From Gammaproteobacteria bacterium (GTDB lineage Bacteria; Pseudomonadota; Gammaproteobacteria; Pseudomonadales; Azotimanducaceae): a stretch of DNA of 64,000 nt. Both the position numbers and the translations under genes were made by a program. The stretch covers positions 1-64,000 of the forward strand of contig JAPOVK010000034.1 of NCBI GenBank assembly GCA_026708185.1. The letters run 5' to 3'. The notes under the pieces were generated by a model. That model did not search any database and was not told the DNA's origin. It saw only the letters and a list, made by a program, of their open reading frames with translations. Below, one piece after another: positions 8,984-18,264 of the stretch; position 1 is the stretch's first letter; each line of letters begins with the position of its first letter.

Positions 8984-9307
8984 ATGGACCTGTCCATCGA
9001 ACTTGCCCGGCGGCTGGAAACCGATGCCGCCGCCCACGTCGATACCGTTTTCCGGTTGGCCACCGACCGCGGCACTTTGCTCGTTTTCTCGGTGCGGGCC
9101 GGCGAAATCGAGTTCGAACCGGACGCGAGCCCGGATGTCACGTTCACGTTCGACCGTCCTGATACGGCGCGCGCGATCCTCCTCGGTGATGCGGATCCCA
9201 TCGCCGCGTTCATGGCCGGCCAGTTCCGGTCCGACGGCCACCTACCGTTGGCATTCGTCCTGCTCGGTCTCTTCCGTCACGACTTCGGCGGCCCCCCGCC
9301 GGACTGA
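8984..9307 (+). CDS. Small SCP2 sterol-carrier-like domain protein
   Basis: 107-aa single-domain protein. The run TVFRLATDRGTLLVFSV, then IEFEPDASPDVTFTFD, then ARAILLGDADPIAAFMAGQF matches the SCP2 (sterol carrier protein 2) lipid-binding fold. It starts at ATG 8984 within a longer open frame whose upstream part is antisense to sohB. Its 3' end overlaps the convergent nudC gene by 31 bp. SCP2 domains bind fatty acyl-CoA, sterols or polyprenyl lipids; many bacterial copies are involved in ubiquinone or lipid metabolism, so a sterol role is not implied by the domain alone, although a sterol methyltransferase homologue lies 5 kb away. Confidence 0.75.
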   Translation: MDLSIELARRLETDAAAHVDTVFRLATDRGTLLVFSVRAGEIEFEPDASPDVTFTFDRPDTARAILLGDADPIAAFMAGQFRSDGHLPLAFVLLGLFRHDFGGPPPD

Positions 9308-10161
9308 CGCGCGCTCATTTCGGCGATGAAGGCATCGATCAGCCATCGCGAGATCGCCGTGCCGCCAGGAACGTTGGGCATGTCCCGGAAGTGGAACCAG
9401 CGTGCGTCGGCAATCTCCCCGTCGTGATAGGCGATCTCGCCACCCGCATAGTCGGCGTGGAATCCAAGCATGAGCGAGTTCGGGAACGGCCAAGACTGGC
9501 TGCCGAGATAGCGCAGGTTGGACACGCGGAGGCCGACTTCCTCGGCCACCTCCCGGTGTACCGTCTGCTCGATGGACTCGCCCGGCTCGACGAAGCCGGC
9601 AAGCGTCGAGTACATGCCCGTCGGCCACGCCACGTTGCGGGCGAGCAGCATGTCTTCGCCGTTGCGGACCAGGACGATGATGCTCGGCGACAACCGGGGG
9701 TAGGTGGTCAGCCCGCATTCTCCGCAATACTTCGCCCGGTCGGTCGCGTGTTCCTCGTTCAAGCTGCCGCACCGCCCGCAGTAGCGGTGGTCGCGGTGCC
9801 ATTCGATGATCTGCTTGGCGCGCCCGGCGAGGTAGAAGAAGTCCGGCTCCACGCGGCCCAGCCAGGCACGCAGTCCAGTTACGGCGAACCCTTCCAAGAC
9901 TTCGCTCGTCGGGGGGCGCTCGGCGGCAAGCGCGAAGCAGCCCTGCGCACCCCAGCGGCCGAGGTAGTGCTTATAGGTGACCTCGAGATCCACCCAGCGG
10001 AACTCGTCCGCCGTGACCGGACGGGGAATGCCCTGTTCGCTGATGGACAACAGTTCGTCCCCCAGGCAGACGAAATAGAGCGCGTCACCCTGATCGAGGC
10101 CGTCCGGCGGCCTCGTTTCCGAGATGAATTTCGAGGGGCTCGTGACGAACAATGTACTCAC
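9277..10161 (-). CDS. nudC: NAD+ diphosphatase / NADH pyrophosphatase
   Basis: 294-aa Nudix hydrolase that splits NADH/NAD+ to NMN(H) and AMP and, in E. coli, removes NAD caps from RNA. There is a four-Cys zinc ribbon (CGRCG and CGECG, about residues 128-150), a Nudix box GFVEPGESIEQTVHREVAEEVGL... with the conserved Gly and REVAEEVG core, and the NudC-specific SQSWPFPNSLMLGF segment. The predicted start is GTG 10161. It is divergent from nhaB and overlaps the SCP2-like gene tail to tail by 31 bp. Confidence 0.95.
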   Translation of the reverse strand: MSTLFVTSPSKFISETRPPDGLDQGDALYFVCLGDELLSISEQGIPRPVTADEFRWVDLEVTYKHYLGRWGAQGCFALAAERPPTSEVLEGFAVTGLRAWLGRVEPDFFYLAGRAKQIIEWHRDHRYCGRCGSLNEEHATDRAKYCGECGLTTYPRLSPSIIVLVRNGEDMLLARNVAWPTGMYSTLAGFVEPGESIEQTVHREVAEEVGLRVSNLRYLGSQSWPFPNSLMLGFHADYAGGEIAYHDGEIADARWFHFRDMPNVPGGTAISRWLIDAFIAEMSARQSGGGPPKS

Positions 10162-10168
10162 CTGCTGT

Positions 10169-10192
10169 TGCTATACTCGCGCGCTTCGCGCG
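10169..10192 (+). promoter_or_regulatory. Possible extended -10 promoter and hairpin upstream of nhaB
   Basis: In the 192-bp spacer between nudC and nhaB, TGcTATACT (10169-10177) fits an extended -10 element with no good -35. It is followed at once by a perfect hairpin with arms CGCGCG (10178-10183 and 10187-10192) around a 3-nt loop. If used, the nhaB leader would be about 170 nt. nhaB has a clear AAGGAG ribosome-binding site at 10343-10348. Confidence 0.35.
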
Positions 10193-10353
10193 TACTCGCG
10201 CGCCTTTGGGCGGAATCGCCTCAAGACGTTCGCGGTCAAACCGCCGCTATGTCTTCGCGTCGGCCAAGCGCACGATTCTAGCGAAAAATCCGCTGCCCGC
10301 TGCCGCTCGCCAACCGGGTGAGGCGGCGCGCAGCCTGAGGTTAAGGAGCTCAA

Positions 10354-11856
10354 ATGGCTGAAGTGCACGGCGGTCGCGACCGCGCTTGGTGGGTAGCGTA
10401 CTGGACCAACTTTCTCGGGGAAGCCCCACCCTGGTACAAGCTGACGGTACTTGCCTTCCTGTTCGCCAATCCGTTCCTGTACCTCGCTTTCGGCGGTTTC
10501 ATCGCCGGCTGGGTGCTGGTGCTGCAGTTCATCTTCACGCTGGCCATGGCGCTGCGCTGCTACCCGCTGCAGCCTGGAGGCCTGCTGGCGGTGGAAGCCC
10601 TGCTCATCGGCATGACCACACCCGGCCACGTCTACCACGAAGTCGAGGACAACCTGAAGGTGATCCTGCTCCTGGTGTTCATGGTGGCCGGCATCTACTT
10701 CATGAAGGAACTCTTGCTGTTCACCTTCACGAAGATCCTCGTGCAGGTCCGCAACAAGATGCTGCTGTCCGTCCTCTTCTGTTTCGTCGCCGCCGTCCTG
10801 TCGGCGTTCCTCGACGCCCTCACCGTGACCGCCGTGGTCATCAGCGTTGCGGTCGGTTTCTACGGGGTCTATCACCGCGTGGCCTCTGGAGGCGGCAATG
10901 TCGACGACGAAGTCCACGAACTGCATCGCGAGGACTTGGACCGGTTCCGCGCCTTACTGCGCAGCCTCGTCATGCACGCCGCCGTGGGTACCGCGCTTGG
11001 CGGCGTCATGACGATCGTAGGCGAGCCGCAGAACGTCCTCATCGCGGACAAGATGGGCTGGGAGTTCATGGAGTTCTTCAACCGCATGAGACCGGTCACC
11101 ATGCCGGTTCTCGTGGTCGGCCTGCTGACCTGCCTTTTCCTAGAGAAGATCAAGCGCTTCGGCTACGGCGCTGCCATCCCGGAGCCGGTACTGACGATCC
11201 TGGCCGAGTTCGACGAGGAGCAGTCGGCCGAACGCACGCCCAAGGAGACGGCCCGGCTCGTCATCCAGGCGATCACCGCCGTCCTGCTCGTCTTCGCGCT
11301 CGCCTTCCACGTCGCGGAGATCGGCCTGATCGGACTCGCCGTGATCGTCCTGCAAACGGCGTTCAACGGCATCGTTGAAGAGCACCGCCTCGGCCATGCC
11401 TTCGAGGAGGCGCTGCCGTTTACGGCGCTGCTGTGCGTCTTCTTCGGGATCGTCGCGGTGATTTCCGAGCAGCAGTTGTTCCAGCCCGTGATCGAGTGGG
11501 TACTGACGCTACCCGCCAGCCAGCAACCCGGGACGTTCTACATCGCCAACGGCGTGCTCTCGATGATCAGCGACAACGTGTTCGTGGCGACCGTGTACAT
11601 CGGCGAGGTGCAGAAGGCGTTCACCGAAGGAATCATCGGTCGAGAGCAGTTCGACCTCTTGGCGGTGGCGATCAACACCGGGACGAACATCCCGAGCGTC
11701 GCCACGCCGAACGGCCAAGCGGCATTCCTGTTCCTGCTGACGTCGTCCCTGGCACCCCTGATCCGGCTCTCGTACGGGCGCATGGTCATCATGGCGCTGC
11801 CGTACACCATCACCATGGGCATCATGGGCTGGATCGGCGTGACCTACCTGCTGTAG
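10354..11856 (+). CDS. nhaB: Na+/H+ antiporter NhaB
   Basis: 500-aa polytopic inner-membrane antiporter exchanging cytoplasmic Na+ for protons. It is recognisable along its full length: [66 protein letters not shown] and [11 protein letters not shown] are NhaB-specific blocks, followed by the C-terminal half with [20 protein letters not shown]. Length agrees with the E. coli protein (513 aa). ATG 10354 has a strong Shine-Dalgarno. A sodium antiporter of this type fits a marine or saline habitat but does not prove one. Confidence 0.96.
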   Translation: MAEVHGGRDRAWWVAYWTNFLGEAPPWYKLTVLAFLFANPFLYLAFGGFIAGWVLVLQFIFTLAMALRCYPLQPGGLLAVEALLIGMTTPGHVYHEVEDNLKVILLLVFMVAGIYFMKELLLFTFTKILVQVRNKMLLSVLFCFVAAVLSAFLDALTVTAVVISVAVGFYGVYHRVASGGGNVDDEVHELHREDLDRFRALLRSLVMHAAVGTALGGVMTIVGEPQNVLIADKMGWEFMEFFNRMRPVTMPVLVVGLLTCLFLEKIKRFGYGAAIPEPVLTILAEFDEEQSAERTPKETARLVIQAITAVLLVFALAFHVAEIGLIGLAVIVLQTAFNGIVEEHRLGHAFEEALPFTALLCVFFGIVAVISEQQLFQPVIEWVLTLPASQQPGTFYIANGVLSMISDNVFVATVYIGEVQKAFTEGIIGREQFDLLAVAINTGTNIPSVATPNGQAAFLFLLTSSLAPLIRLSYGRMVIMALPYTITMGIMGWIGVTYLL

Positions 11857-11889
11857 GCGGCCTGACGCGGTAGATCGGGTAAGCGCGCC

Positions 11890-12639
11890 TTAAGGCCCGT
11901 CCGCCGCCGGGTGGTCGGCGGTTTCGCGCGATGCGGCATGTCGCCATACGGCACCGCGTTCCGCGACCCGGTCCAGGTCGTCCAGGTAGGCCTCGTGCGC
12001 GGCCAGTTCGGCGGGCGTTGCCAGCCGGACCGGCACGGCCGGGCGATCCGTTGGCAGGCGCAACGCCTCGTGCTCCACCGCCGCGGCCAGGTCGGCCTCG
12101 TCGCTGCTGCCGAACAACGTCATCTGCCCGCCGGTCATCGCGAGATAGACGTCGGCCAGGATCTCCGCGTCCAGCAAGGCGCCGTGCAATTCCCGCTTCG
12201 TGTTGTCCACGTGGTAGCGGCGGCACAGGGCGTCCAAGCCGTTCTTCTGGCCCGGGTGTCTGCGGCGGGCCAAGGCCAGCGAATCGGTCACCGTACAGCG
12301 CTCCGCCAAGCCATACCCGACGTCAAGCAGCGATAGCTCATAGTCGATGAACGAAACGTCGAATGGCGCGTTGTGCATGATCAGCTCGGCGTCCGCGACG
12401 AAGGCGAGGAACTCTTCGGCCACCTCGGCGAACTTCGGCTTGCCGGCCAGGAACGCATTGTCGAGGCCGTGCACGTCGTAAGCGGCGTCGTCGATCTCCC
12501 GTTCGGGATCGATGTAGAACTGGACGTTCTTGCCCGTCACCTGGCGATCGACGATTTCCACGGCGCCCAGCTCCACCACGCGATGGCCTTTCTCCGGCTC
12601 CAGGCCGGTGGTCTCGGTATCGAGTACGACTTGTCTCAT
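11890..12639 (-). CDS. dnaQ: DNA polymerase III epsilon subunit (3'-5' proofreading exonuclease)
   Basis: 249-aa DEDDh exonuclease, the proofreading subunit of the replicative polymerase. Exo I DTETTG (D7, E9), Exo [11 protein letters not shown] and Exo [14 protein letters not shown] are intact. QMTLF after the nuclease domain fits a beta-clamp-binding motif, as in E. coli epsilon, and a roughly 75-aa C-terminal tail probably contacts the polymerase alpha subunit. Its ATG overlaps the TGA of rnhA by 4 bp (ATGA), so the two are translationally coupled; in E. coli the same two genes are divergent. Confidence 0.95.
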   Translation of the reverse strand: MRQVVLDTETTGLEPEKGHRVVELGAVEIVDRQVTGKNVQFYIDPEREIDDAAYDVHGLDNAFLAGKPKFAEVAEEFLAFVADAELIMHNAPFDVSFIDYELSLLDVGYGLAERCTVTDSLALARRRHPGQKNGLDALCRRYHVDNTKRELHGALLDAEILADVYLAMTGGQMTLFGSSDEADLAAAVEHEALRLPTDRPAVPVRLATPAELAAHEAYLDDLDRVAERGAVWRHAASRETADHPAADGP

Positions 12640-13097
12640 CGGCTCTTACGCGGTTGGGCCTCGAGCATGGCGTCGATCGCCGCGTTGGCTGCTCGGTCCA
12701 CGGCCTCGTTCTCGGCGTGGCCGCTGTGGCCCTTGACCCATTCCCAGCGCACCTCATGCACCGCGTTCAAGCGGTCCAGGCGCTGCCAAAGGTCCTGGTT
12801 CAGGACCGGCCGCCGGTCGGCGCGCCGCCAGCCACGCCTCTTCCAGCCGGCCAACCACTGCGTGATGCCCTGCCTTACGTACTGCGAGTCCGTGGTCAAC
12901 ACGACGCGACTACCGCGCTTGAGAGCTGCCAGGCCCTCGATCGCGGCGGTGAGCTCCATGCGGTTGTTGGTGGTGTGCGGCTCGGCACCACTGATGGCGC
13001 GCTCGGCCTTGCCCAAGCGGAGGAGCGCCGCCCATCCGCCGGGACCCGGATTGCCCCGGCATGCGCCGTCAGTGAAGATCTCTACGACCTGCGCCAT
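12636..13097 (-). CDS. rnhA: Ribonuclease HI
   Basis: RNase H type 1, about 153 aa from ATG 13097, which cleaves RNA in RNA-DNA hybrids. The signature is clear: [16 protein letters not shown] (first catalytic Asp), [10 protein letters not shown] (Glu), [11 protein letters not shown] (Asp) and [17 protein letters not shown] (His and last Asp). Two nearby ATGs exist (13103 and 13097); the second has a better-spaced ACGGA ribosome-binding site. It is followed by dnaQ with a 4-bp overlap. Confidence 0.95.
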   Translation of the reverse strand: MAQVVEIFTDGACRGNPGPGGWAALLRLGKAERAISGAEPHTTNNRMELTAAIEGLAALKRGSRVVLTTDSQYVRQGITQWLAGWKRRGWRRADRRPVLNQDLWQRLDRLNAVHEVRWEWVKGHSGHAENEAVDRAANAAIDAMLEAQPRKSR

Positions 13098-13160
13098 GCA
13101 CATTCCGTCGCGCCCGTCTCGTCCCTGTCGACCAGTCCACAAGCCCCGAACTTCGTCAGT

Positions 13161-14171
13161 CTAACCGTCCGCGGCGCGAATCGGCAAACCATCCACGTCG
13201 GGAATGCGCTGGGAGAGCGATGCCGTCGGATCGGCGGCCCGTAGTCGGTTCAGGCAGGCAAGCCGGCGAGCGGGACTCGGCAGCGGGCCCGCCAAGGCAC
13301 GTTGCGCGCGCCGCCGCTCGGCGCGCTCGATGATGTAGCCGTGGCCGACCTTCGTGGCGGCCAGCAGGTACACGCCGCCAAACGGCAGTTGCAGCTTGCC
13401 GAGCAAGGCGCTTGCCCGCCGCCAATGGTCGTGGGCCAGCGCGAACGGCAAGGCGCCCCTGTAGTGCAGGTGGATCGTACGGGCGCTTCGTTCGAAGCCG
13501 AGCACCGCCAGCCAGTCGCTCAGGCGCAGCGTGCCCACGGGCCTAAGCCCGCGCAACGCCGGTCGCAGCCGAGCCAAGGACCACAGACTGAGCGGGTTGA
13601 AGCCCGCGACGAGCAACCGGCCGCCGGGTCGCAGGGCCCGCGTCACTTCGCGCAAGACGGCTCGCGGGTCGGGTGCCGCCTCGAGGACATGGTGCAGGAC
13701 GACACCGTCCAGACTGCCCGCCGCAAGCGGCAAATCCATGGGATCGGCGACGATTCGCGACGCCGTGCCGGCACCGGCAGCGTCGCCAACGGGAAGATTG
13801 TGCACGGTCAGCCTCACCATGCAACGCGACGTCACTTCGATCAGCCCCGGCGGCGCGCCCAGCCAGAGCATCGCATCGCCGTGGAATAGGCGCACGGCCT
13901 TTGCTAGCGGTGCCCGCTCGGCCGCCAAGAGGCGGGCGCCGCTGGGCGTGCTGAACCAACCGGCCAGCCGCCGTTGTGGTTCGGCGCCCGGGAAGGCGGT
14001 CGCGGATCCACGTAGACCCGCATCCCGGCGCCGTTCCTCGATCACGGGACGAAGGAGACGGGAAGCAGACGCGGACGACCGCGCACCGTCAGTCTCACGA
14101 TTCGGGGGCAGTTCTCTGCGCCGGCTGTCATTGTAAGCACCTTCGTGGGCGCGACCGGCTGGCTTCTCCAA
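13161..14171 (-). CDS. Class I SAM-dependent methyltransferase (YafS-like position)
   Basis: Putative methyltransferase, up to 336 aa. The readable domain begins near PQRRLAGWFSTPSGARLL and includes DPMDLPLAAGSLDGVVLHHVLE and LRPGGRLLVAGFNPLSLWSLARL, typical of the methyltransferase_11 fold. In E. coli the gene yafS occupies the same place beside rnhA-dnaQ. The N-terminal roughly 60 residues are Arg/Ser-rich and unlike the family, and the frame's first start is a TTG, so the true start is probably a later GTG (for example 14045). Substrate unknown. Confidence 0.7.
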   Translation of the reverse strand: MEKPAGRAHEGAYNDSRRRELPPNRETDGARSSASASRLLRPVIEERRRDAGLRGSATAFPGAEPQRRLAGWFSTPSGARLLAAERAPLAKAVRLFHGDAMLWLGAPPGLIEVTSRCMVRLTVHNLPVGDAAGAGTASRIVADPMDLPLAAGSLDGVVLHHVLEAAPDPRAVLREVTRALRPGGRLLVAGFNPLSLWSLARLRPALRGLRPVGTLRLSDWLAVLGFERSARTIHLHYRGALPFALAHDHWRRASALLGKLQLPFGGVYLLAATKVGHGYIIERAERRRAQRALAGPLPSPARRLACLNRLRAADPTASLSQRIPDVDGLPIRAADG

Positions 14172-14221
14172 AGGCCAAACGGCAAAGTCCGCCTAGTAAG
14201 TGCGAGCAAGTTTGACGACCA

Positions 14222-15664
14222 GTGGCAACCGCCGCAAGACGCTTCGCGACGCGACTCAAGGGCAGCCAGCGGGACTTCGTGCTTCTCGCCGGGCGCGTCG
14301 CGCCGCTAGCTTGTCTGCTTGTCGTCACCTCGGGCTGCGTCCAGCAGCCGTCGGCGCCGGTCGAGTTGCCGTCGCAGACTGGGTCGGCCGCGCCGCCAGC
14401 ACCAACAATCGGGGACGCGCCACCGGAGCCGCCGATCAAGTCCGAGGTACTGTTCGCCGAGCCTGGACCAGCCGGGTTCCTGACGGAACTCAGGCGCAGT
14501 TTCCAACTTGACCACCTCGTCTGGCACCCTTCGGTCGCACGACAGATCGAGGCGTTGGCGGCGCAGGACGCCCATGGCGATCACTTCGCGTATCTGAACG
14601 ACCCAGACGGTGCTCGGCTCGACTACCTGCGCTATGTGTGCGCCGAAGTCCGGGCGAGGAGCCTGCCGGGAGAGCTCTGCCTCGTGCCGATCGTGGAGAG
14701 CGCGCTGGATCCCCACGCATTCTCCCCGCAAGGTGCCGGGGGCCTTTGGCAGTTCGTGCCCAGCACAGCGCGACAGTTCGGCCTCAAGGTGGATTGGTGG
14801 GCGGACGAACGCCGCGACCCGGTGTCCGCGACGACCGCGGCACTCGACTACCTGGAACAGTTGCACGCCCGGTTCGGCGACTGGCTCTTGGCACTCGCCG
14901 CGTACAACTGCGGCGAAGGCCGCCTGGAACGCGCGTTGCGCCGCGCCAGCGGGGAAGCCACGGGCTTCTTCGACATCGATGTACCGCGTGAAACCCGCAA
15001 CCACGTTGCCAAGCTGCTGGCCTATGCCGCGCTATTCGCCAGACCGGAGGACTTCGGGGTTGAACTGCCGGTCGGCGTCGAGACGTCTGCCGAGGCCGAC
15101 TTCGCTGTCGTCGGTACCGGCAGCCAGATCGACCTCGCCTTGGCCGCGTCCGCGATGGGCAAGTCCGTGGAATACCTCTACCAGCGCAACCCCGCCCTGA
15201 AGCGGTGGGCAACGCATCCGCGCGGTCCGCACCGCTTGATCGTGGACGGCGCCGACAGGGAGACGGCAATCGACGCCTTGGAAGGGCTTCGAGACGAGGA
15301 GCGTCTGCGATGGCAGCCTGTCCGAGTCGAGGCAAACGATACGCTGGGCCATCTCGCGCTCCGTTTCGGTACGGATGTCGCCACGTTGCGGCAAATGAAC
15401 GGACTGCCCACCACGTTGATTAGGACTGGCGACGAATTGCTCGTCCCGGTGGGCCGAATCATGCGACGACCAGGCACCGGCATCTTCGCGCCGCGAGGCT
15501 CGGGCACCAGGGCCGGTTCCGCTTTCGTCTACGTCGTCCGCGCCGGCGACTCGATCTGGCGCATTGCACGTCGCCTCGGCGTGACCCGCAACGCCTTGAT
15601 GCAGGCCAACGGGATCGACCCGCGCGACATCCTGAGAATCGGCCAGCGGCTCGCCGTTCCGTAG
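14222..15664 (+). CDS. mltD: Membrane-bound lytic murein transglycosylase D
   Basis: 480-aa lipoprotein that cleaves peptidoglycan glycan strands. A signal peptide ends in a lipobox (LVVTSGC, Cys near residue 39). The SLT domain carries the catalytic Glu in VPIVESALDPHAFSP and the GLWQFVPSTARQFGL motif, followed by ALAAYNCGEG. Two C-terminal LysM domains are visible (DTLGHLALRFGTDVATLRQMN and GDSIWRIARRLGVTRNALMQ). The start is GTG 14222. In E. coli mltD is separated from yafS by gloB; gloB is absent here. Confidence 0.94.
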   Translation: MATAARRFATRLKGSQRDFVLLAGRVAPLACLLVVTSGCVQQPSAPVELPSQTGSAAPPAPTIGDAPPEPPIKSEVLFAEPGPAGFLTELRRSFQLDHLVWHPSVARQIEALAAQDAHGDHFAYLNDPDGARLDYLRYVCAEVRARSLPGELCLVPIVESALDPHAFSPQGAGGLWQFVPSTARQFGLKVDWWADERRDPVSATTAALDYLEQLHARFGDWLLALAAYNCGEGRLERALRRASGEATGFFDIDVPRETRNHVAKLLAYAALFARPEDFGVELPVGVETSAEADFAVVGTGSQIDLALAASAMGKSVEYLYQRNPALKRWATHPRGPHRLIVDGADRETAIDALEGLRDEERLRWQPVRVEANDTLGHLALRFGTDVATLRQMNGLPTTLIRTGDELLVPVGRIMRRPGTGIFAPRGSGTRAGSAFVYVVRAGDSIWRIARRLGVTRNALMQANGIDPRDILRIGQRLAVP

Positions 15665-15701
15665 CGACTGTGCGCGCCCCGGAACGAGGCCCCGTGGCGT
15701 T

Positions 15702-17603
15702 CTACGGCAGCTCCGTCGCGCCGAGGTCGATTGCATCGATCGCGGCTTCGAGCCGCAAGGACTGCAGCAACGCAGCGTAGTCCCGCTCGGCGTTCAGTTG
15801 GCCCAACGACGTCGCCAGCGTCGCACGATCCGCCTCCGTGACTGCCGCGAAGTCGCCGAGTGAGACGTTGGAGAGCAGCACCAATGCCCGGGAACCATTT
15901 GCCAAGGTCGCCACTTCGGCTTCCCGGTCGCCTGGCGCGGGCGCGGTCATCTCGAAGGCTGTCCGCAGAATCTCCGGATCGACGTCACTCGTCGTCAACT
16001 GTACGCCGTCCGCGGTCCGCCACTCGACCCCCAAACGCGTCGCCACGGCGGCCGGGGTCTCGCCCCCGGCGACGCCCGTGAGCGCATCGAAGGCCGCAGC
16101 GTCAGCCTCTTCGATGGCCTGTAAGTGTTCAAGCGTGTCGCGAATCTGTTCGCGCACTTCGTCAAGCGGCCGTTCGGTGGCCGGATGGCGGCTGCTCAGC
16201 CGGGCAACCAGGATGTTGTCGTCGCCTTCTTGAACCGCGCGGCTGTTGAATCCTTCGAGTAGGACCTCGTCGCTGAACCACTCGTCACGCACCGCGCGAT
16301 CCGCGAGCGGGCCTTCCGCACTGGCCCGGGTCGCACCGACGACGCTTTCAACGGCGAGCTCGAAGGTTTCGACCAAGCCCTCGAGCGAGTCGCCCTGCTC
16401 GAAGGCGATCGTATCCATCTCGCGGCGGGCCTCGTCGAAGCGGCGCTGGACCTCGTCGCGCCGCAAATCGGCGAGGATCTCGTCGCGGCGTTCGGCCAGG
16501 GAGGGCACCTCCATGGTCTCTACCGCGATCAACTTGATCAGATGCACGCCGAACTCCGTCTCCACGGGCTCCGAGACTTCGCCCGGCTCGAGCGCCCAGA
16601 GGGCCGCCTCGAACGCCGCTGGGAATACACCTTTGCCGGACGCTCCCAGATCGCCACCGTCGGGCGCGGTCGCCGGGTCTTCGGAGAGCGTCCGCGCCAG
16701 ATCCTCGAAACTGGCACCGTCGACAATCTCCTGGCGCGCAGCGTCGAGCCGGGCACGCGCCTCGGCAACGTGCCGCTCAGTCGTCTCCAGGAGGATGTGC
16801 GCGGCTTGACGCCGGGGTTCCTCGATGCCGGCCACCTCGTCCCGATAGGCCAGCTCGACGTCGTCCTCCGCGATCTCGATGTCGGCATCGAATCGATCCC
16901 GCGACAGACGCACGTAGTCGAAATCAAAACTTTCCTCTGTCATGTATTCGTCGAGGTGCGTACCGTAGCGCTCTTCGATCGCCGCCTCTTCGATCGCAAC
17001 GTCCTCGGCGAGTCGCTCGACGTCGAACAGAAGCCAGGCGATGTCGCGCCGTTGTAACTGCACCCCAGCCGTGCGGCGCAGCTCGCGGGCCGTAACGAAT
17101 GCGGTTTCGCGGTACGCGGCGTTCACCTGCGCGCGGAGTTCCTCCGCGGTGCGCGTGGCCTGGAATGTCGCCGGCGTATAGCCGAGTTCGGCCAGGCGCC
17201 GACGGTAAAGGGCGTCGTCGTAGCCACCGGCGGCGGCGAACGAAGCCCGAATGCGCGCCAATACGGCATCCGGGTCCATCGACAGGCCCATGTCGGCCGC
17301 CGACTGGCCGAGAAGCGTCTGGTTGACGAGTTGATCGAGGACGCTGCGTCGGTTGACAATGGTCTCAAGCAGTTCGTCCGGCACCTCGCCGTACTGGCCG
17401 CGATAAAGGGACTGCTGACGCGACGTCTCGAGGTCCAATACCCGTTGGGTGATGTCGTCGCCGTTGACCGTTGCCACCACGGGCTCCGATCCTGAGAACA
17501 GGCCGATCGAGCCGAAGCCGAATACCGCCAGCACAAAGACGATCAGGCCGACGAGAATCTTGGCGGCGATCCCTTGCGCGCCGGCGCGCATTTTCTGCAG
17601 CAC
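15702..17603 (-). CDS. ppiD: Periplasmic folding chaperone / peptidyl-prolyl isomerase PpiD
   Basis: 633-aa membrane-anchored chaperone at the Sec translocon exit. The N-terminus MLQKMRAGAQG then a single membrane helix (AAKILVGLIVFVLAVFGFGSIG) is typical, followed by a SurA-like N-domain, one parvulin domain (about residues 265-360, containing GASFEDLARTLSEDPATAPDGG, cut here for length, and FGVHLIKLI) and a C-terminal domain. The start is GTG 17603, chosen because MLQKMR matches the usual family start; ATG 17591 is an alternative. It lies downstream of hupB in the conserved lon-hupB-ppiD order. Confidence 0.93.
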   Translation of the reverse strand: MLQKMRAGAQGIAAKILVGLIVFVLAVFGFGSIGLFSGSEPVVATVNGDDITQRVLDLETSRQQSLYRGQYGEVPDELLETIVNRRSVLDQLVNQTLLGQSAADMGLSMDPDAVLARIRASFAAAGGYDDALYRRRLAELGYTPATFQATRTAEELRAQVNAAYRETAFVTARELRRTAGVQLQRRDIAWLLFDVERLAEDVAIEEAAIEERYGTHLDEYMTEESFDFDYVRLSRDRFDADIEIAEDDVELAYRDEVAGIEEPRRQAAHILLETTERHVAEARARLDAARQEIVDGASFEDLARTLSEDPATAPDGGDLGASGKGVFPAAFEAALWALEPGEVSEPVETEFGVHLIKLIAVETMEVPSLAERRDEILADLRRDEVQRRFDEARREMDTIAFEQGDSLEGLVETFELAVESVVGATRASAEGPLADRAVRDEWFSDEVLLEGFNSRAVQEGDDNILVARLSSRHPATERPLDEVREQIRDTLEHLQAIEEADAAAFDALTGVAGGETPAAVATRLGVEWRTADGVQLTTSDVDPEILRTAFEMTAPAPGDREAEVATLANGSRALVLLSNVSLGDFAAVTEADRATLATSLGQLNAERDYAALLQSLRLEAAIDAIDLGATELP

Positions 17604-17779
17604 GTTGAGCGGATCCAGTGACTGCCCAGATGAGCGACATTATCGCCCACATCGGCCGATCGCGTCAGGTGGCGCGGCTTCGGATTGGTTGGCGCGACAG
17701 CGTCGCGTGGGCTCCTCCAACGTTTCGGGGGCCTCGCGAACCGACTGAACCTGGCAGCCAGCCAGCTTGGATTGGGGCA

Positions 17780-17806
17780 AAAGGCGGTGCCGCGCGGCAA
17801 CGCCTC
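17780..17806 (-). terminator. Intrinsic terminator after hupB
   Basis: Nine bases beyond the hupB stop on the minus strand, a stem AGGCG-TGCC closes around a GCGC loop with GGCA-CGCCT (one mismatch) and is followed by TTTT. This would end hupB transcription before ppiD; the remaining roughly 175 bases to ppiD hold nothing else I recognise and no tRNA gene, although some relatives carry tRNAs there. Confidence 0.6.
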
Positions 17807-17814
17807 TTGTGGCT

Positions 17815-18087
17815 CTAGTTGAGTGCGTCCTTGAGTGCCTTGCCCGCCTTGAACGCCGCCACCTTGGAGGCCGCGATCTCCATGGTCTCGCCGGTCTGCG
17901 GATTGCGGCCCGTTCGTGATCCGCGTTCACGCACCAGGAAGGTGCCGAATCCGATCAATGCGACGGGTTCACCGTCACAAAGGGACCGCGTTACCGCATT
18001 GAGCGTCGCGTCGACCGCCCGCGCGGCGGCGGACTTCGAGATGTCCGCTTCTTCGGCGACGTTAGCGACGAGTTCAGATTTGTTCAT
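17815..18087 (-). CDS. hupB: DNA-binding protein HU (beta type)
   Basis: 90-aa nucleoid protein, the standard length. [21 protein letters not shown] starts the helical dimerisation domain (quoted in part), [20 protein letters not shown] forms the DNA-binding arms with the RNPQTG turn, and [13 protein letters not shown] is the usual C-terminus. It lies between lon and ppiD as in most gammaproteobacteria, with its own strong promoter upstream and a terminator downstream. Confidence 0.97.
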   Translation of the reverse strand: MNKSELVANVAEEADISKSAAARAVDATLNAVTRSLCDGEPVALIGFGTFLVRERGSRTGRNPQTGETMEIAASKVAAFKAGKALKDALN

Positions 18088-18195
18088 TGTTCCATCCTGC
18101 AGTCAGCGCAAGGCCAAGTCGCATGCCGCCCGGAGTTTCTTGGACCAAGCCTTGCAGAGTACCGGTTCGCGGGCGCACCTAGACGTTTCAGCCGT

Positions 18196-18224
18196 ATTAA
18201 AGGCACCGGCAGCCAGACTGTCAA
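18196..18224 (-). promoter_or_regulatory. Sigma-70 promoter for hupB
   Basis: On the minus strand TTGACA (18219-18224, perfect -35) is followed by a 17-bp spacer and TTTAAT (18196-18201, -10). It sits about 110 bp upstream of the hupB ATG, in the 177-bp spacer after lon. The same spacer contains a 12-bp perfect palindrome GCACGCGCGTGC near the lon stop. Confidence 0.75.
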
Positions 18225-18264
18225 TGCGTAGAAGCACGCGCGTGCAAGCACGCCGGCTCCGGTG

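Noticed and set aside
17604-17814. tRNA gene between hupB and ppiD
   Set aside because: Some relatives have one there, but no cloverleaf could be folded on either strand; only a terminator hairpin is seen.
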